Source: Lachnospiraceae bacterium (GTDB taxonomy: Bacteria > Bacillota > Clostridia > Lachnospirales > Lachnospiraceae). Taken from it: a stretch of DNA of 59,101 nucleotides. Below the pieces are notes generated by a model that made no database searches, was not told the DNA's origin, and saw nothing but the letters and a program-made list of their open reading frames with translations. The DNA is taken from the NCBI GenBank assembly GCA_030825115.1, contig JAPJQL010000023.1:1-59101 (forward strand). Reading direction: 5' to 3'. This document shows, one piece after another, positions 45,256-54,111 of this stretch (positions are counted from its first letter, which is position 1; the number at the start of each line of letters is the position of its first letter). Position numbers and translations under genes: made by a program.

Positions 45256-46188
45256 ATGAATCTGAAGGAGCAGCAGTACATCTGCGTACTGGCAGACTGT
45301 GCCAATATCACCCGTGCCGCCGAAAAGCTTTTTATCTCCCAGCCGGCGCTCAGCATCTATATCAACAATCTCGAAAAAAGCCTCGGCATCAAACTGTTTG
45401 ACCGGGTTGGCAAAAAGTTTTTGCTGACTGCCGCAGGGGAGATTTACGTGGATAAAGCGCGCCGGATGATTGCGCTGCAGGCGGAGTTTGAACAGGAATT
45501 AAACGATTTAAAGAACAATTACAAGGGAACCATTGTCTGCGGGGTCCAGCTTCGCCGGGCGCCGTTTCTGCTGCCCCCCGTCATGTCCCGGTTCCGGGAT
45601 GAGTACCCGGATATCAAGGTAAAGATCAAAGAAGGGGTACGCACGGATCTGGAACATTTTCTCGCCGAAAACCAGATTCAGATCCTGATCGACAATCTGG
45701 AAAGTCCCCGCGATGACCTGATCAGCATCCCGCTCTACCGGGACCGCCCCCTGATCGCCCTTGCCGCATCCCATCCGCTGAACGAGGCGGCTGTGAAAAT
45801 AGAAGGGCAGCCTTATGGCCATCTGGATCTGTCTCTGTGCCGGGATGAATTTTTTATTCTTCCGACTCCCAGACAGAGCCTGCGGTTTTATATCGACAAA
45901 GTTTTTTCGGATTTTCATATCACGACTGCCAATTATATGGAAATCCGCAATTTTGAGACTGCCATGCAGTTGGTCGCGGAAGGATACGGCATCGGTTTTA
46001 ACCGGGAGCAGTATACCAAATCCATGCGCTATTCCAAGCCGGTGAATTTTTACACATTTGGAAACGGCAGCGCGGGGATTACACAGGTATACGCCATCTA
46101 CCAGAAAGGGCGGTCGATACCGGAGTATACGTCGCGTTTCCTTGAGCTGCTGGAAGAATGCGGAAAACAGTTGGAGTCGGACCGTTGA
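45256..46188 (+). CDS. LysR-family transcriptional regulator
   Basis: A 310-residue LysR-type regulator. The winged helix-turn-helix is seen as ADCANITRAAEKLFISQPAL and YINNLEKSLGIKLF (about 15-55). The C-terminal 210 residues form the two-lobed periplasmic-binding-like effector domain (IVCGVQLRRAPFLLPPVM, ALAASHPLNEAAV). GAGGAGG lies 6 nt before the ATG. It is divergent from YitT, the standard LysR arrangement, and is expected to control the YitT-amidohydrolase-carrier genes in response to a small molecule. The sequence is closest to CynR/CysB-like members only in a general way. Confidence 0.93.
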   Translation: MNLKEQQYICVLADCANITRAAEKLFISQPALSIYINNLEKSLGIKLFDRVGKKFLLTAAGEIYVDKARRMIALQAEFEQELNDLKNNYKGTIVCGVQLRRAPFLLPPVMSRFRDEYPDIKVKIKEGVRTDLEHFLAENQIQILIDNLESPRDDLISIPLYRDRPLIALAASHPLNEAAVKIEGQPYGHLDLSLCRDEFFILPTPRQSLRFYIDKVFSDFHITTANYMEIRNFETAMQLVAEGYGIGFNREQYTKSMRYSKPVNFYTFGNGSAGITQVYAIYQKGRSIPEYTSRFLELLEECGKQLESDR

Positions 46189-46207
46189 TTTGAGCAGCAT
46201 GGCTTTC

Positions 46208-46236
46208 TTGTATTCTGCCGGAAGATATGGTACGAT
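46208..46236 (+). promoter_or_regulatory. Promoter of the histidine kinase gene
   Basis: TTGTAT, 17-nt spacer, TACGAT on the plus strand, 39 nt before the kinase ATG. Confidence 0.5.
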
Positions 46237-46274
46237 ACCAATGAAACAATTGAGAATCCCGTCCGAGGTAAAAC

Positions 46275-47687
46275 ATGAAACATTCACTCTATTTAAAATT
46301 CATCCTGGGGTATCTGGTTTTCGGTCTGGTAGGCTTCGTGACGATAGCCACCCTCTCCGCCAAGCTGACGTACCGGTATCAGGTACAGAGCTATGCAGAA
46401 TCCATGTATGACGAAGCCAACTATATTGCCGCTTCCTACAGCAGCGTCTATGCGGGGCAGGGCGAGCGGCAGGACATGCGGACGGCCTACCCCCAGCTTG
46501 CTGCTGTCGCCACCTTTCTGAAAGCAGAAATCTGGGTGGTAAACCGGGAGGGCATCATTGTCGTAGACAGCAACCGTTCCGCAAAATCGGGAACGGTCAT
46601 AGAAAATTTCGACCCGACAGCGACCGGAAACCGCTCTTATATCATCAGCAGGTATTACAACCAGTTTCCCTATGAAGTGCTGAGCGTATCTGCACCGATC
46701 ACGGGCAATTACAACACGTACGGATACGTAATCCTTCATGTACCGGTATCGGTGATCCAAATGGCGAGCGACAGGAGTCTGAATATTGTATACATTACTT
46801 CCCTGATCATATTTGCCCTGTCTCTCATCATCCTGCTGGTATTTACGCAAACGGTATATTTCCCGCTGAAAAAGATTACCGTAGGAGCCAACGAGTACGC
46901 TTCCGGCAATCTGTCCTATCAGATCGACCTGCACACCCACGATGAGATGGGCTATCTCGCGGCGACGCTGAACTATATGTCAGACGAACTGAGCAAGATG
47001 GAGGAATACCAGCGGACCTTTATCGCCAATGTCTCCCATGACTTCCGTTCTCCGCTGACATCCATCAAAGGGTATCTGGAGGCGATCATAGACGGTACGA
47101 TACCGCCGGAGATGCATGAAAAGTATCTGAACCGCGTGATCGCGGAGACCGAGCGGCTGAACAAGCTGACGCAGGGCATGCTTACCCTGAACTCCCTAGA
47201 CAGCAAAGGTTATCTGTCCCGGACCAATTTTGATATCAACCGCGTGATCAAAGATACCGCCGCCTCTTTCGAGGGAACCTGCAACGCGAAAAATATCAGT
47301 TTTGACCTGATATTCTCCGACAACTCCCTGATGGTCTACGCCGACCTTGGTAAGATCCAGCAGGTACTGTATAACCTGATCGACAATGCGATCAAGTTCA
47401 GCCATCCCGATTCCACGATACTGATCCAGACTTCCAGCAGGCACGAGAAGATATTTGTCGCTGTAAAAGATACCGGTATCGGTATCCCCAAGGACAGCGT
47501 CAAAAAAATCTGGGAGCGTTTTTACAAATCCGACTTATCCCGCGGAAAAGATAAGAAAGGCACCGGCCTTGGGCTTGCCATTGTAAAAGAGATCATCCAG
47601 TCCCACGGCGAGAACATCGACGTCATCAGTACCGAAGGCGTAGGCACGGAATTCGTCTTTTCCCTGCCCCGGGCAACAAATATCTAA
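46275..47687 (+). CDS. Membrane sensor histidine kinase
   Basis: A 470-residue sensor kinase. The first membrane helix covers about 9-30 and the second about 170-192, with an extracellular PAS/Cache-like sensor between them (IWVVNREGIIVVDSN). A HAMP linker (PLKKITVGANEYASGNLSYQI) leads to the dimerisation H box SHDFRSPLTSIKGY with the phospho-acceptor His255, then an ATPase with NLIDNAIKFS, DTGIGIPKD and GTGLGLAIV. GAGG lies 6 nt before the ATG. The likely partner is the response regulator at 38360-39070, given the shared strand and no other regulator in the window, but this is an inference. The exported protein gene follows by 28 nt. Confidence 0.93.
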   Translation: MKHSLYLKFILGYLVFGLVGFVTIATLSAKLTYRYQVQSYAESMYDEANYIAASYSSVYAGQGERQDMRTAYPQLAAVATFLKAEIWVVNREGIIVVDSNRSAKSGTVIENFDPTATGNRSYIISRYYNQFPYEVLSVSAPITGNYNTYGYVILHVPVSVIQMASDRSLNIVYITSLIIFALSLIILLVFTQTVYFPLKKITVGANEYASGNLSYQIDLHTHDEMGYLAATLNYMSDELSKMEEYQRTFIANVSHDFRSPLTSIKGYLEAIIDGTIPPEMHEKYLNRVIAETERLNKLTQGMLTLNSLDSKGYLSRTNFDINRVIKDTAASFEGTCNAKNISFDLIFSDNSLMVYADLGKIQQVLYNLIDNAIKFSHPDSTILIQTSSRHEKIFVAVKDTGIGIPKDSVKKIWERFYKSDLSRGKDKKGTGLGLAIVKEIIQSHGENIDVISTEGVGTEFVFSLPRATNI

Positions 47688-47715
47688 TAATGTCAGAATG
47701 TCAGGAGGAATTATG

Positions 47716-48777
47716 ATGAAAACAACAAGATGGCTGTCTGCCGCCCTGATCGCCGCAGCCTTTACCCTGACCGGCGGCGCGTTTTGCTCCTGGGCAGCCG
47801 GGTCGAGGACTCCAATCGAAACGGTCAGCCTGCATATTGAATCCACCATAGAGGCAGGAAGCAGCAGCGGCAATGTATCTGCAACAGCAAAAGGCAGCGG
47901 ATACCGGGTTGGATATGTGGAGATTTTGAACGATGACAACGACTGGGTCGGCGGTATGCGCCCCCGCGTGGAAATCACGCTTTATGCCAACTCAGGATAC
48001 TACTTTAACAACAGCAGTAAAAAGATGTTTTCTTTCAGCGGGGAAGATGCCACTTATGTAACCTCTCGCCGCGATAATGACAAAACAGAACTCACCGTGA
48101 CGATCAAGCTTGAAAAACTGGACAACGGGGATTTGTCTGTCTCCGGTTTGGAGTGGGATGAGACAAGCGGCACAGCCATGTGGGATGACAATCCCAACGC
48201 CAAATACTATCAGGTCAAGCTGTTCCGGGACGGTTTATCGCTGACCTCTCTCCGCACCACCTACGAAGATTACTACGAATTCGCCGGCAGCATTACCCGC
48301 CGCGGAGATTATCATTTTGAAGTCAGGGCAGTTGGGAGCGGTTCAGAAAAAGGGGACTGGGAAAGTTCCGATACCTGGTATGTCACATCCCGGGAAGCAG
48401 ATGATCTGAGTTACAACTATGAGCCGTCCGGCGGTGGTCCGGGCGTCAGCAGCTCCGGCAGCTATGGTTCCTATGCGCCGGGAGGTCCCGGAGATACCGG
48501 TTACAGCCCCGGTGGCCCGGGAAGCGGCCAGGGCGGATACTGGTGCCTCGACCAATACGGCTGGTGGTTTCGCAATGCAGACGGGTCATATCCCCGCAAT
48601 AACTGGCAGGTCATCAACGGCTCCTACTATTTCTTTAATGAATCCGGCTATATGAGAACCGGATGGATTCCGTGGAACAATCAGTGGTATTACTGCGGAC
48701 CGGACGGCGCGCTTTGGGCGAATGCCAGGACACCAGACGGGTATTATGTTGGTGGGGATGGGGTGTGGATCCCCTGA
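47716..48777 (+). CDS. Secreted protein with C-terminal cell-wall (choline) binding repeats
   Basis: A 353-residue exported protein. It has a signal peptide (MKTTRWLSAALIAAAFTLTG, cleavage probably after SWAAG), a beta-rich middle of unknown fold (about 35-200), a Gly/Pro/Ser-rich linker (about 225-265), and three choline-binding-type repeats: WCLDQYGWWFRNADGSYPRN, WQVINGSYYFFNESG and WIPWNNQWYYCGPDG. Such repeats hold proteins on the envelope. AGGAGG stands before two adjacent ATG codons (47713, 47716); the second has the better spacing. It lies 28 nt after the kinase, perhaps as its output or sensor partner. Confidence 0.85.
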   Translation: MKTTRWLSAALIAAAFTLTGGAFCSWAAGSRTPIETVSLHIESTIEAGSSSGNVSATAKGSGYRVGYVEILNDDNDWVGGMRPRVEITLYANSGYYFNNSSKKMFSFSGEDATYVTSRRDNDKTELTVTIKLEKLDNGDLSVSGLEWDETSGTAMWDDNPNAKYYQVKLFRDGLSLTSLRTTYEDYYEFAGSITRRGDYHFEVRAVGSGSEKGDWESSDTWYVTSREADDLSYNYEPSGGGPGVSSSGSYGSYAPGGPGDTGYSPGGPGSGQGGYWCLDQYGWWFRNADGSYPRNNWQVINGSYYFFNESGYMRTGWIPWNNQWYYCGPDGALWANARTPDGYYVGGDGVWIP

Positions 48778-48785
48778 TAAGAACA

Positions 48786-48838
48786 AAAGATAACGCTAAC
48801 GTATCAACCAATCAGGTCTACACGTTAGCGTTATCTTT
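48786..48838. terminator. Bidirectional terminator with a 17-bp perfect stem
   Basis: AAAGATAACGCTAACGT pairs exactly with ACGTTAGCGTTATCTTT. It ends both the kinase operon (plus) and the long trmL operon (minus). Confidence 0.9.
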
Positions 48839-48853
48839 CTGCCACTATTGCCG

Positions 48854-49348
48854 TCATTCTTTCCAACTCAAACGATGCAGCTCTCCCTCCATCGTCATCT
48901 TCTCAAACCCATTCTGCCTCAGCCCCTCATACAACACGATCGCAACCGAGTTTGCCAGGTTCAGTGACCGGATATCTCCCCACATGGGAATCCGTACACA
49001 GGTATCTTCATTGTCCACCAGAATTTCTTCCGGTATCCCCGCGCTCTCCTTGCCAAACATGATGTAGCAGTCCGGCTCGTACGTTACATCCGTATAAACC
49101 TGGTGTGCCTTTGTTGTAGCCATATAGATCTTTGCCCCCGGATTCTTCTCCAGAAAGTCCTGATAATCGCTGTATACCGTCACATCCAGCTTATCCCAGT
49201 AATCCAGTCCCGCACGCTTTATGGCCTTTTCATTCAGCTTAAATCCCAGCGGCTCGATCAGATGCAGGCGGGTTCCTGTCGCAACGCAGGTCCGTCCGAT
49301 ATTGCCGGTATTGAGCGGCATCTCCGGCTCAAATAGTACAATGTTCAT
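48854..49348 (-). CDS. trmL: tRNA (cytidine/uridine-34 2'-O)-methyltransferase
   Basis: A 164-residue SPOUT methyltransferase that methylates the ribose at wobble position 34 of some leucine tRNAs. Signature regions: MNIVLFEPEMPLNTGNIGRT, HLIEPLGF, FGKESAGIPEEIL, and LNLANSVAIVLYE, the knotted SAM-binding end. It is the last gene of a long run from the Sua5 gene, starting 3 nt after the aminotransferase stop. Confidence 0.95.
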   Translation of the reverse strand: MNIVLFEPEMPLNTGNIGRTCVATGTRLHLIEPLGFKLNEKAIKRAGLDYWDKLDVTVYSDYQDFLEKNPGAKIYMATTKAHQVYTDVTYEPDCYIMFGKESAGIPEEILVDNEDTCVRIPMWGDIRSLNLANSVAIVLYEGLRQNGFEKMTMEGELHRLSWKE

Positions 49349-49351
49349 AGG

Positions 49352-50524
49352 TTATGCCTTTCCGTCCAGACGGTTTACAAACCGTTCGATTCTGCCAAGA
49401 GCCTCCTTCAGGCTCTTTAAGGAGTATGCATAGGAAATCCTCAGATACCCCTCTCCACAGTCGCCAAAGGCCGTCCCCGGCACTACGGCAACCTTCTCCT
49501 CCAGTAAAAGCCTTGTGGCAAATTCATCCGATGTCATGCCAAACCGCTTGATGCTTGGGAATGTATAAAAAGCTCCGAGCGGCTCGAAGCACTCGATGTT
49601 CATCTCCTTGAACGCATGCATCAGATACCGACGCCTCTGGTCATAAGATTCTCTCATATGCTCTACATCCGCATCTCCGTCCCGCAGCGCCGCAACTGCC
49701 GCATACTGGCTGGTAGTCGGTGCACACATGATCGCATACTGGTGAATCTTGAGCATCTGCTCCAAAATCACAGCCGGACCGCATGCATAGCCCAATCTCC
49801 ATCCGGTCATGGCGTATGCCTTGGAAAAACCGTTGATCAGGATGGTCCTCTCCCGCATCCCCGGAAGAGAAGCAATGGTCGTGTGCGGCTCCCCGCCGTA
49901 AGTCAGCTCTGCATATATCTCATCCGAGATGACAAACAGATCTTTTTCCACTGCAATCTCCGCTATCTTTTCCAGGTCGGATTTGTCCATGATTGCCCCG
50001 GTAGGATTGTTCGGAAACGGCAGGACCAGGATCTTGCTCTTTGGCGTGATCTTCTCCAGCAGCTTTTCCGGAGTCAGGCGGAACTCATCCTTCGCCTCCA
50101 GTTCGATGATCACCGGAACGCCGTCTGCCAATACCGCGCAGGGAACATAAGATACGTAGCTGGGCTGGGGAATCAACACCTCATCCCCCGGATTGATCAT
50201 CGCGCGCATGGCAATATCAATCGCCTCGCTTCCGCCTACCGTAACCAGAATCTCATGGTCAGGATCGTATGTAACCTGGCATCTGCGGCGCAGATAGTTG
50301 TTGATTTCCGTCTTCAGCTCTTTCAGTCCTGCATTGGATGTATAAAACGTGCGTCCCTTTTCCAAAGAATAGATTCCTTCTTCCCGGATATGCCACGGCG
50401 TATCAAAATCAGGCTCGCCCACGCCCAGGGAGATTGCATCTTTCATTTCGCTTACAATGTCAAAAAATTTGCGGATTCCGGATGGCGGAATCGACACGAT
50501 TTTATCAGATAATGGATTTCTCAT
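49352..50524 (-). CDS. Class I/II pyridoxal-phosphate aminotransferase
   Basis: A 390-residue fold-type I aminotransferase. The PLP lysine lies in NGFSKAYAMTGWRLGY, and ITVGGSEAIDIA, LPFPNNPTGAIM and SDEIYAELTYGG are family motifs, with the C-terminal YLRISYAYS arginine that binds the substrate carboxylate. Similar to PatA/AspC-like enzymes; the amino-acid pair is not known. The ATG overlaps the Lrp stop by four bases, so the regulator and enzyme are co-translated, and this enzyme may be a target of the Lrp protein. Confidence 0.93.
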   Translation of the reverse strand: MRNPLSDKIVSIPPSGIRKFFDIVSEMKDAISLGVGEPDFDTPWHIREEGIYSLEKGRTFYTSNAGLKELKTEINNYLRRRCQVTYDPDHEILVTVGGSEAIDIAMRAMINPGDEVLIPQPSYVSYVPCAVLADGVPVIIELEAKDEFRLTPEKLLEKITPKSKILVLPFPNNPTGAIMDKSDLEKIAEIAVEKDLFVISDEIYAELTYGGEPHTTIASLPGMRERTILINGFSKAYAMTGWRLGYACGPAVILEQMLKIHQYAIMCAPTTSQYAAVAALRDGDADVEHMRESYDQRRRYLMHAFKEMNIECFEPLGAFYTFPSIKRFGMTSDEFATRLLLEEKVAVVPGTAFGDCGEGYLRISYAYSLKSLKEALGRIERFVNRLDGKA

Positions 50525-51003
50525 GGCGTAATCAGCATCCTTTCATCCTGAACCTCGTCACAGAGAACCGTGCCGTGATCCTTATATTTTTTTAATACAA
50601 AATGGGTTGCCGTGCTGAGCACAGAGTCCATCGGAGACAGCTTGTCAGAAACAAACTGTGCCACCTGGCGCATGGTCTTTCCTTCCAGGATCACCGTAAA
50701 ATCATAAGCCCCTGACATCAGGTAAACCGCATTCACCTCGCTGTACTGATAGATCCGTTCTGCAATCTTGTCAAATCCCATGCCCCGCTGAGGCGTTACC
50801 TTCACTTCAATGAGCGCAATGACCTTTTCCTCACTGGTATTGTCCCAGTTGATCAGGGTATGATAGCCGCAGATGATATGCTCTTTTTCCATTTCGGCAA
50901 TCTCATTGGCGACCGCGGCTTCACTTTCTCCTAATAGAATCGCCAGGTCTTTTAAGTCGATTCTGCTGTTTTTCTCGATTACTGCCAAAATTTTCTCTCT
51001 CAT
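50521..51003 (-). CDS. Lrp/AsnC family transcriptional regulator
   Basis: A 160-residue feast/famine regulator. The N-terminal helix-turn-helix (RIDLKDLAILLGESEAAVANEI) binds DNA and the C-terminal RAM domain (VKVTPQRGMGFDKIAERIY, YDFTVILEGKTMRQV) binds an amino acid and oligomerises. AGGAGG lies before the ATG. It overlaps the aminotransferase. Confidence 0.93.
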   Translation of the reverse strand: MREKILAVIEKNSRIDLKDLAILLGESEAAVANEIAEMEKEHIICGYHTLINWDNTSEEKVIALIEVKVTPQRGMGFDKIAERIYQYSEVNAVYLMSGAYDFTVILEGKTMRQVAQFVSDKLSPMDSVLSTATHFVLKKYKDHGTVLCDEVQDERMLITP

Positions 51004-51027
51004 AATAGATTGCCTCCTGTTTATTTT

Positions 51028-51612
51028 TTATATGAAAACGTAGTCCGGGACTACCTTTTTCATCTCATCCAGCTGTGGTCTGTCCAGATATCCATGACCC
51101 TCAGCACTCAATATCTCGCGGGCAATGCCGCGGTTCACTTTACCGATCACCTGGGCAAAGATTCCTTCCCCGGCCAACGCCTTCACCATCTGCCCGCCGT
51201 TGTCCGCCACCAACAGGCAGCAGCCTTTCGAATACAGACGGTAGGGATTCAGTTCCAGGCGTTCGCAGACCTCTATGGTCTCCTGTTTGACAGGAATCTG
51301 GCGCAGCGAAAATTCAATTCCCGTCTCATACGCGCCCGAAAGGTTCCAGAGGGCGGTAAGAATACCGCCCTCTCCTGCAGGTTCGCACTCTGTCGCACCA
51401 AATGTTTTCCAGTACTCCAGATTCCCGCTCCACGCCACCTTTTCATGGCTCAATATCAGCTCAAGATACTCGTCGGAAAACCAGCTTTCCAGCCTTTTCC
51501 TTTGCATTCGGGTCAACAGCACGGTCCCGGCAAGGCCTGCAAAGCCTGCCACAACCAAATCCTGTCCCGGTCTCATGGTACCGGTATTCTCCCGCTCCAC
51601 TTTATGCATCAT
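51028..51612 (-). CDS. AIR-synthase-related (HypE/ThiL-type) C-terminal domain protein
   Basis: A 194-residue protein that resembles the C-terminal half of the PurM/HypE/ThiL superfamily, without the ATP-binding N-terminal domain. Seen: EPAGEGGILTALWNLSGAY, ELNPYRLYSKGCCLLVA, and IGKVNRGIAREIL. An N-terminal hydrophobic stretch (VVAGFAGLAGTVLLTRMQ) is not a membrane helix in the family. Lacking the phosphate-binding half, it may be non-enzymatic or work as a dimer; the function is unknown. ATG 8 nt after GGAGG, starting 3 nt after the VanW stop. Confidence 0.68.
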   Translation of the reverse strand: MMHKVERENTGTMRPGQDLVVAGFAGLAGTVLLTRMQRKRLESWFSDEYLELILSHEKVAWSGNLEYWKTFGATECEPAGEGGILTALWNLSGAYETGIEFSLRQIPVKQETIEVCERLELNPYRLYSKGCCLLVADNGGQMVKALAGEGIFAQVIGKVNRGIAREILSAEGHGYLDRPQLDEMKKVVPDYVFI

Positions 51613-51615
51613 AGC

Positions 51616-53202
51616 TTATGCCTCCGGTTCTTCCGGCATCTCAGGCGCCGGCTCTGGGGAAGGCACTGGTTCTGGCGCTGCCGCCGGCGCCGCTGTCTGA
51701 TCAGGTTCCCCTTCCGCCGGCGGCGGTCCCTGCTCCGGAACCGGTTGTGGCGCCGGCAGTGTTACGCCCGGGCCGCCTTCAATTCCTTCCATCACATCAG
51801 CCTGTGACTCTGCCGGCTGCGCTTCCGTCTGTTCCGTCTCTTGCGGAAGGACAGGAGCCACCGCTTCTGCCGGAGGTCCTACCAGAACGACAGCTTTCGA
51901 CGCATTGTAGGTATCCGTATGCAAAAGCGTTCTCTCAACCTCCACGCCATCCACGGTCACGACCTTCCAAAGTCTGGAACGCAGACCTATGTGGGCGGAC
52001 TGAACCTGCTGCCGTGTACCCGGCGCAAGGGACAGATCCAGTTTTTCCGTCGGAGCGCCCGGGTCTGTCGAACCAAGCGTCTCAGATACATACTTCACTT
52101 CACGGTTTGCCGGTCTTGTCTCCCTGCCATAGATCGTAAAGTACAGCTTCCGGTTGTTCGTATAGCCCTCCACATAGATCGGAGTGCTGTAATTGTTCGT
52201 AATCTTGATATCCTTATATGTCCCTGCAATCGCCGCATCCATAGACGGCTCCACATAAGATACGATCATAGAATGGTTCTGGCGCTGGGTGATCTCCATC
52301 TCCGCCCTGAGCGCCGCATTGTACAGCGTCGTCGCAATCTGGCATACACCGCCGCCGATACTGTCGACAACCTGCCCGTTCTCATAGGCAGCCGCCGTAA
52401 AATATCCGTTCTCCGTAGTAAACGGCTGCATGCACTCATAACCGGAGAGCGTCTCTCCCGGCATCAAAACATGACCGTTGATCTTTGCCGCGCCGTTCGA
52501 CAGATTTTCCGAACGCGCCGCTCCACTGCTGGCAAAACTTGTGGAATAGGCTCCCAGCACATCGCCGATGGTTGCCAGGTCTCCCTCCGTGATATCCGGC
52601 TCTTTCACTGCCACAACCGCATCCACTTCCACCGCCTGACCGTCGGCAGCCTTCAGCGCCGTATCCACAGCATCCTTAGTCGCCGCCACATCCACGGTCT
52701 TTCCGATGACTCCGGGCGTGATCACAAACTGACCGTTCTCCCGGATAATCGTGGCATTCTGCGGCTCTGCAGTCATATCCCCGCATCGTTCTGAAAGAAA
52801 GGACTCTAAGCTGCCCTCGTCAATTTCTGTTTCCAAAGGGATATGCACCGGATCTCTCTGTAAATCCTTCATGCCCATATACCGCTGTACCAGATTGCCT
52901 TTCGCTGCATGGGCGGCCGCCTCATCCACCGCATCGGTGTTGCTCCAGTAAAACCCGAGTTCTCCGGCAGTCGTCTCAACACTCTGCCCTTCGATACTCA
53001 AAGTTACTTTCTGGGCAGCAAACCCATCCATAGATTCTCTGACCCTCTGCTCCGCCTCTTCTTCCGTCATCCCGCCAAGGCTGAAATCGCCTACGTAGAT
53101 ACCCTCCGGAATCTTCAAATCCTTTGCATACACCGGTACCGACATCAGCACCCCTGCCGCCGCCGCTGCCACAAGCGTGCCCAATATCCCAAACTTCTTC
53201 AT
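51616..53202 (-). CDS. Exported VanW family protein
   Basis: A 528-residue cell-envelope protein. It has a signal peptide (residues 1-26, ending VPVYAK), two putative peptidoglycan-binding (YoaR/PG_binding_4-like) modules, each starting EGIYVGDFSLGG or similar, a VanW domain (GYECMQPFTTENGYFTAAAYE, GGGVCQIATTLYNAALRA), and a Pro/Glu/Ala-rich tail of about 80 residues (PAPQPVPEQGPPPAE). VanW occurs in some glycopeptide-resistance clusters, but most members are ordinary wall proteins of unknown role. No sortase motif. GAGGAG precedes the ATG. Confidence 0.9.
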   Translation of the reverse strand: MKKFGILGTLVAAAAAGVLMSVPVYAKDLKIPEGIYVGDFSLGGMTEEEAEQRVRESMDGFAAQKVTLSIEGQSVETTAGELGFYWSNTDAVDEAAAHAAKGNLVQRYMGMKDLQRDPVHIPLETEIDEGSLESFLSERCGDMTAEPQNATIIRENGQFVITPGVIGKTVDVAATKDAVDTALKAADGQAVEVDAVVAVKEPDITEGDLATIGDVLGAYSTSFASSGAARSENLSNGAAKINGHVLMPGETLSGYECMQPFTTENGYFTAAAYENGQVVDSIGGGVCQIATTLYNAALRAEMEITQRQNHSMIVSYVEPSMDAAIAGTYKDIKITNNYSTPIYVEGYTNNRKLYFTIYGRETRPANREVKYVSETLGSTDPGAPTEKLDLSLAPGTRQQVQSAHIGLRSRLWKVVTVDGVEVERTLLHTDTYNASKAVVLVGPPAEAVAPVLPQETEQTEAQPAESQADVMEGIEGGPGVTLPAPQPVPEQGPPPAEGEPDQTAAPAAAPEPVPSPEPAPEMPEEPEA

Positions 53203-53223
53203 AATCGGCTCCTCTATACCCCT

Positions 53224-53334
53224 CTATACCATCAATGCTGCCATTACGGTCGGTACAACCATCGCAAGTACAAGTAAAATGATAATCACTCCTGATATAA
53301 TCTTTTTGGTCTTGTTGTTACTGAAATTCATCAT
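53224..53334 (-). CDS. 36-residue single-helix membrane peptide
   Basis: An ATG at 53334 with AGAGGTG 8 nt upstream encodes 36 residues: a short polar start (MMNFSNNKTKKIISG) and one hydrophobic helix (VIIILLVLAMVVPTVMAAL). It resembles small DUF-type membrane peptides next to VanW and exonuclease genes, and is comparable in layout to the stressosome-linked Prli42, though not clearly homologous. It is in line with the exonuclease and VanW genes. Confidence 0.6.
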   Translation of the reverse strand: MMNFSNNKTKKIISGVIIILLVLAMVVPTVMAALMV

Positions 53335-53377
53335 GACTCTTTCACCTCTTTTTATCGCCTTTGCTTTGTCCTTTTGT

Positions 53378-54094
53378 TCATATTCTTCCATACTGTAAGA
53401 TGATTTTATCCGTAATCCGGGAAATTTCGTTCCGGGACAGATAATCAATCTGCACAGGTAAATCTATTTTATGATATTTTAGCAAATACCGCAAGCCTTC
53501 TTTTTGCTTTTTCGAGGCCGGCTGCTCCCTTTTTACCTTGTAAATCAAAGGTTTTTCCGCAAATTCCTCCGGTTCGTGCCTTCCATGTCTCTCCCAGAGC
53601 GCCTGAAACAAAAGATGGGCGTCCACCGCATCGGCGAAGGCCCTGTGGGACTGCTCCCTGGCAATCCCGTAAAATACACAGGCCGCAGCCAGGTTTTTCT
53701 TCTCTCCATCCGGCATAAAATGACGGCAGAGCTTCAGCGTATCGATGCCATCCCGCTCAAATGCCAGCTTCCGGTTGACTGCCGCCCGCTTCAAAAAGCT
53801 GAAGTCGAAGATGATGCGATGCCCCAAAAGCGGAAGCCCTTCCTCACAAAAATCCACCAATGCGCCAATCACCTCTTCAATCCCCGGCGCTCCCTCAAGC
53901 ATATCTGCCGTAATCCCGGTCAGCAGTTCCGTCTGGTCCAGAAGCCCGCGGTGTGGATTGACAAGGGTCTGAAACCGTTCCGTTATCTGCCCGTCTATGA
54001 CTTTGACTGCGCCAATCTCGATGATCTTATCCAGCTTTGCATTCAGCCCCGTCGTCTCGATATCGACCGCGATATAGGATTTGTCATTCTTCAT
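53378..54094 (-). CDS. DnaQ-like 3'-5' exonuclease (DEDDh)
   Basis: A 238-residue exonuclease of the DnaQ/PolC-epsilon superfamily. Motif I IAVDIETTGLNAKLD, motif II FDFSFLKRA (in the HRIIFDFSFL stretch) and motif III with HRAFADAVDAHLLF supply the DEDDh ligands. The C-terminal 60 residues (KKQKEGLRYLLKYHKI) look like a helical add-on. Such free-standing proteins degrade short RNA or DNA, or proofread for polymerases. GAGG lies 8 nt before the ATG. Confidence 0.9.
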   Translation of the reverse strand: MKNDKSYIAVDIETTGLNAKLDKIIEIGAVKVIDGQITERFQTLVNPHRGLLDQTELLTGITADMLEGAPGIEEVIGALVDFCEEGLPLLGHRIIFDFSFLKRAAVNRKLAFERDGIDTLKLCRHFMPDGEKKNLAAACVFYGIAREQSHRAFADAVDAHLLFQALWERHGRHEPEEFAEKPLIYKVKREQPASKKQKEGLRYLLKYHKIDLPVQIDYLSRNEISRITDKIILQYGRI

Positions 54095-54111
54095 TTATCC
54101 ATCCTCTTAAT

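Noticed and set aside
49616..50512. 298-codon plus-strand frame opposite the aminotransferase
   Set aside because: Antisense shadow of a well-conserved enzyme gene.
51841..52794. Arg/His-rich plus-strand frame opposite VanW
   Set aside because: Antisense to a clear VanW gene, no domains, basic shadow composition.
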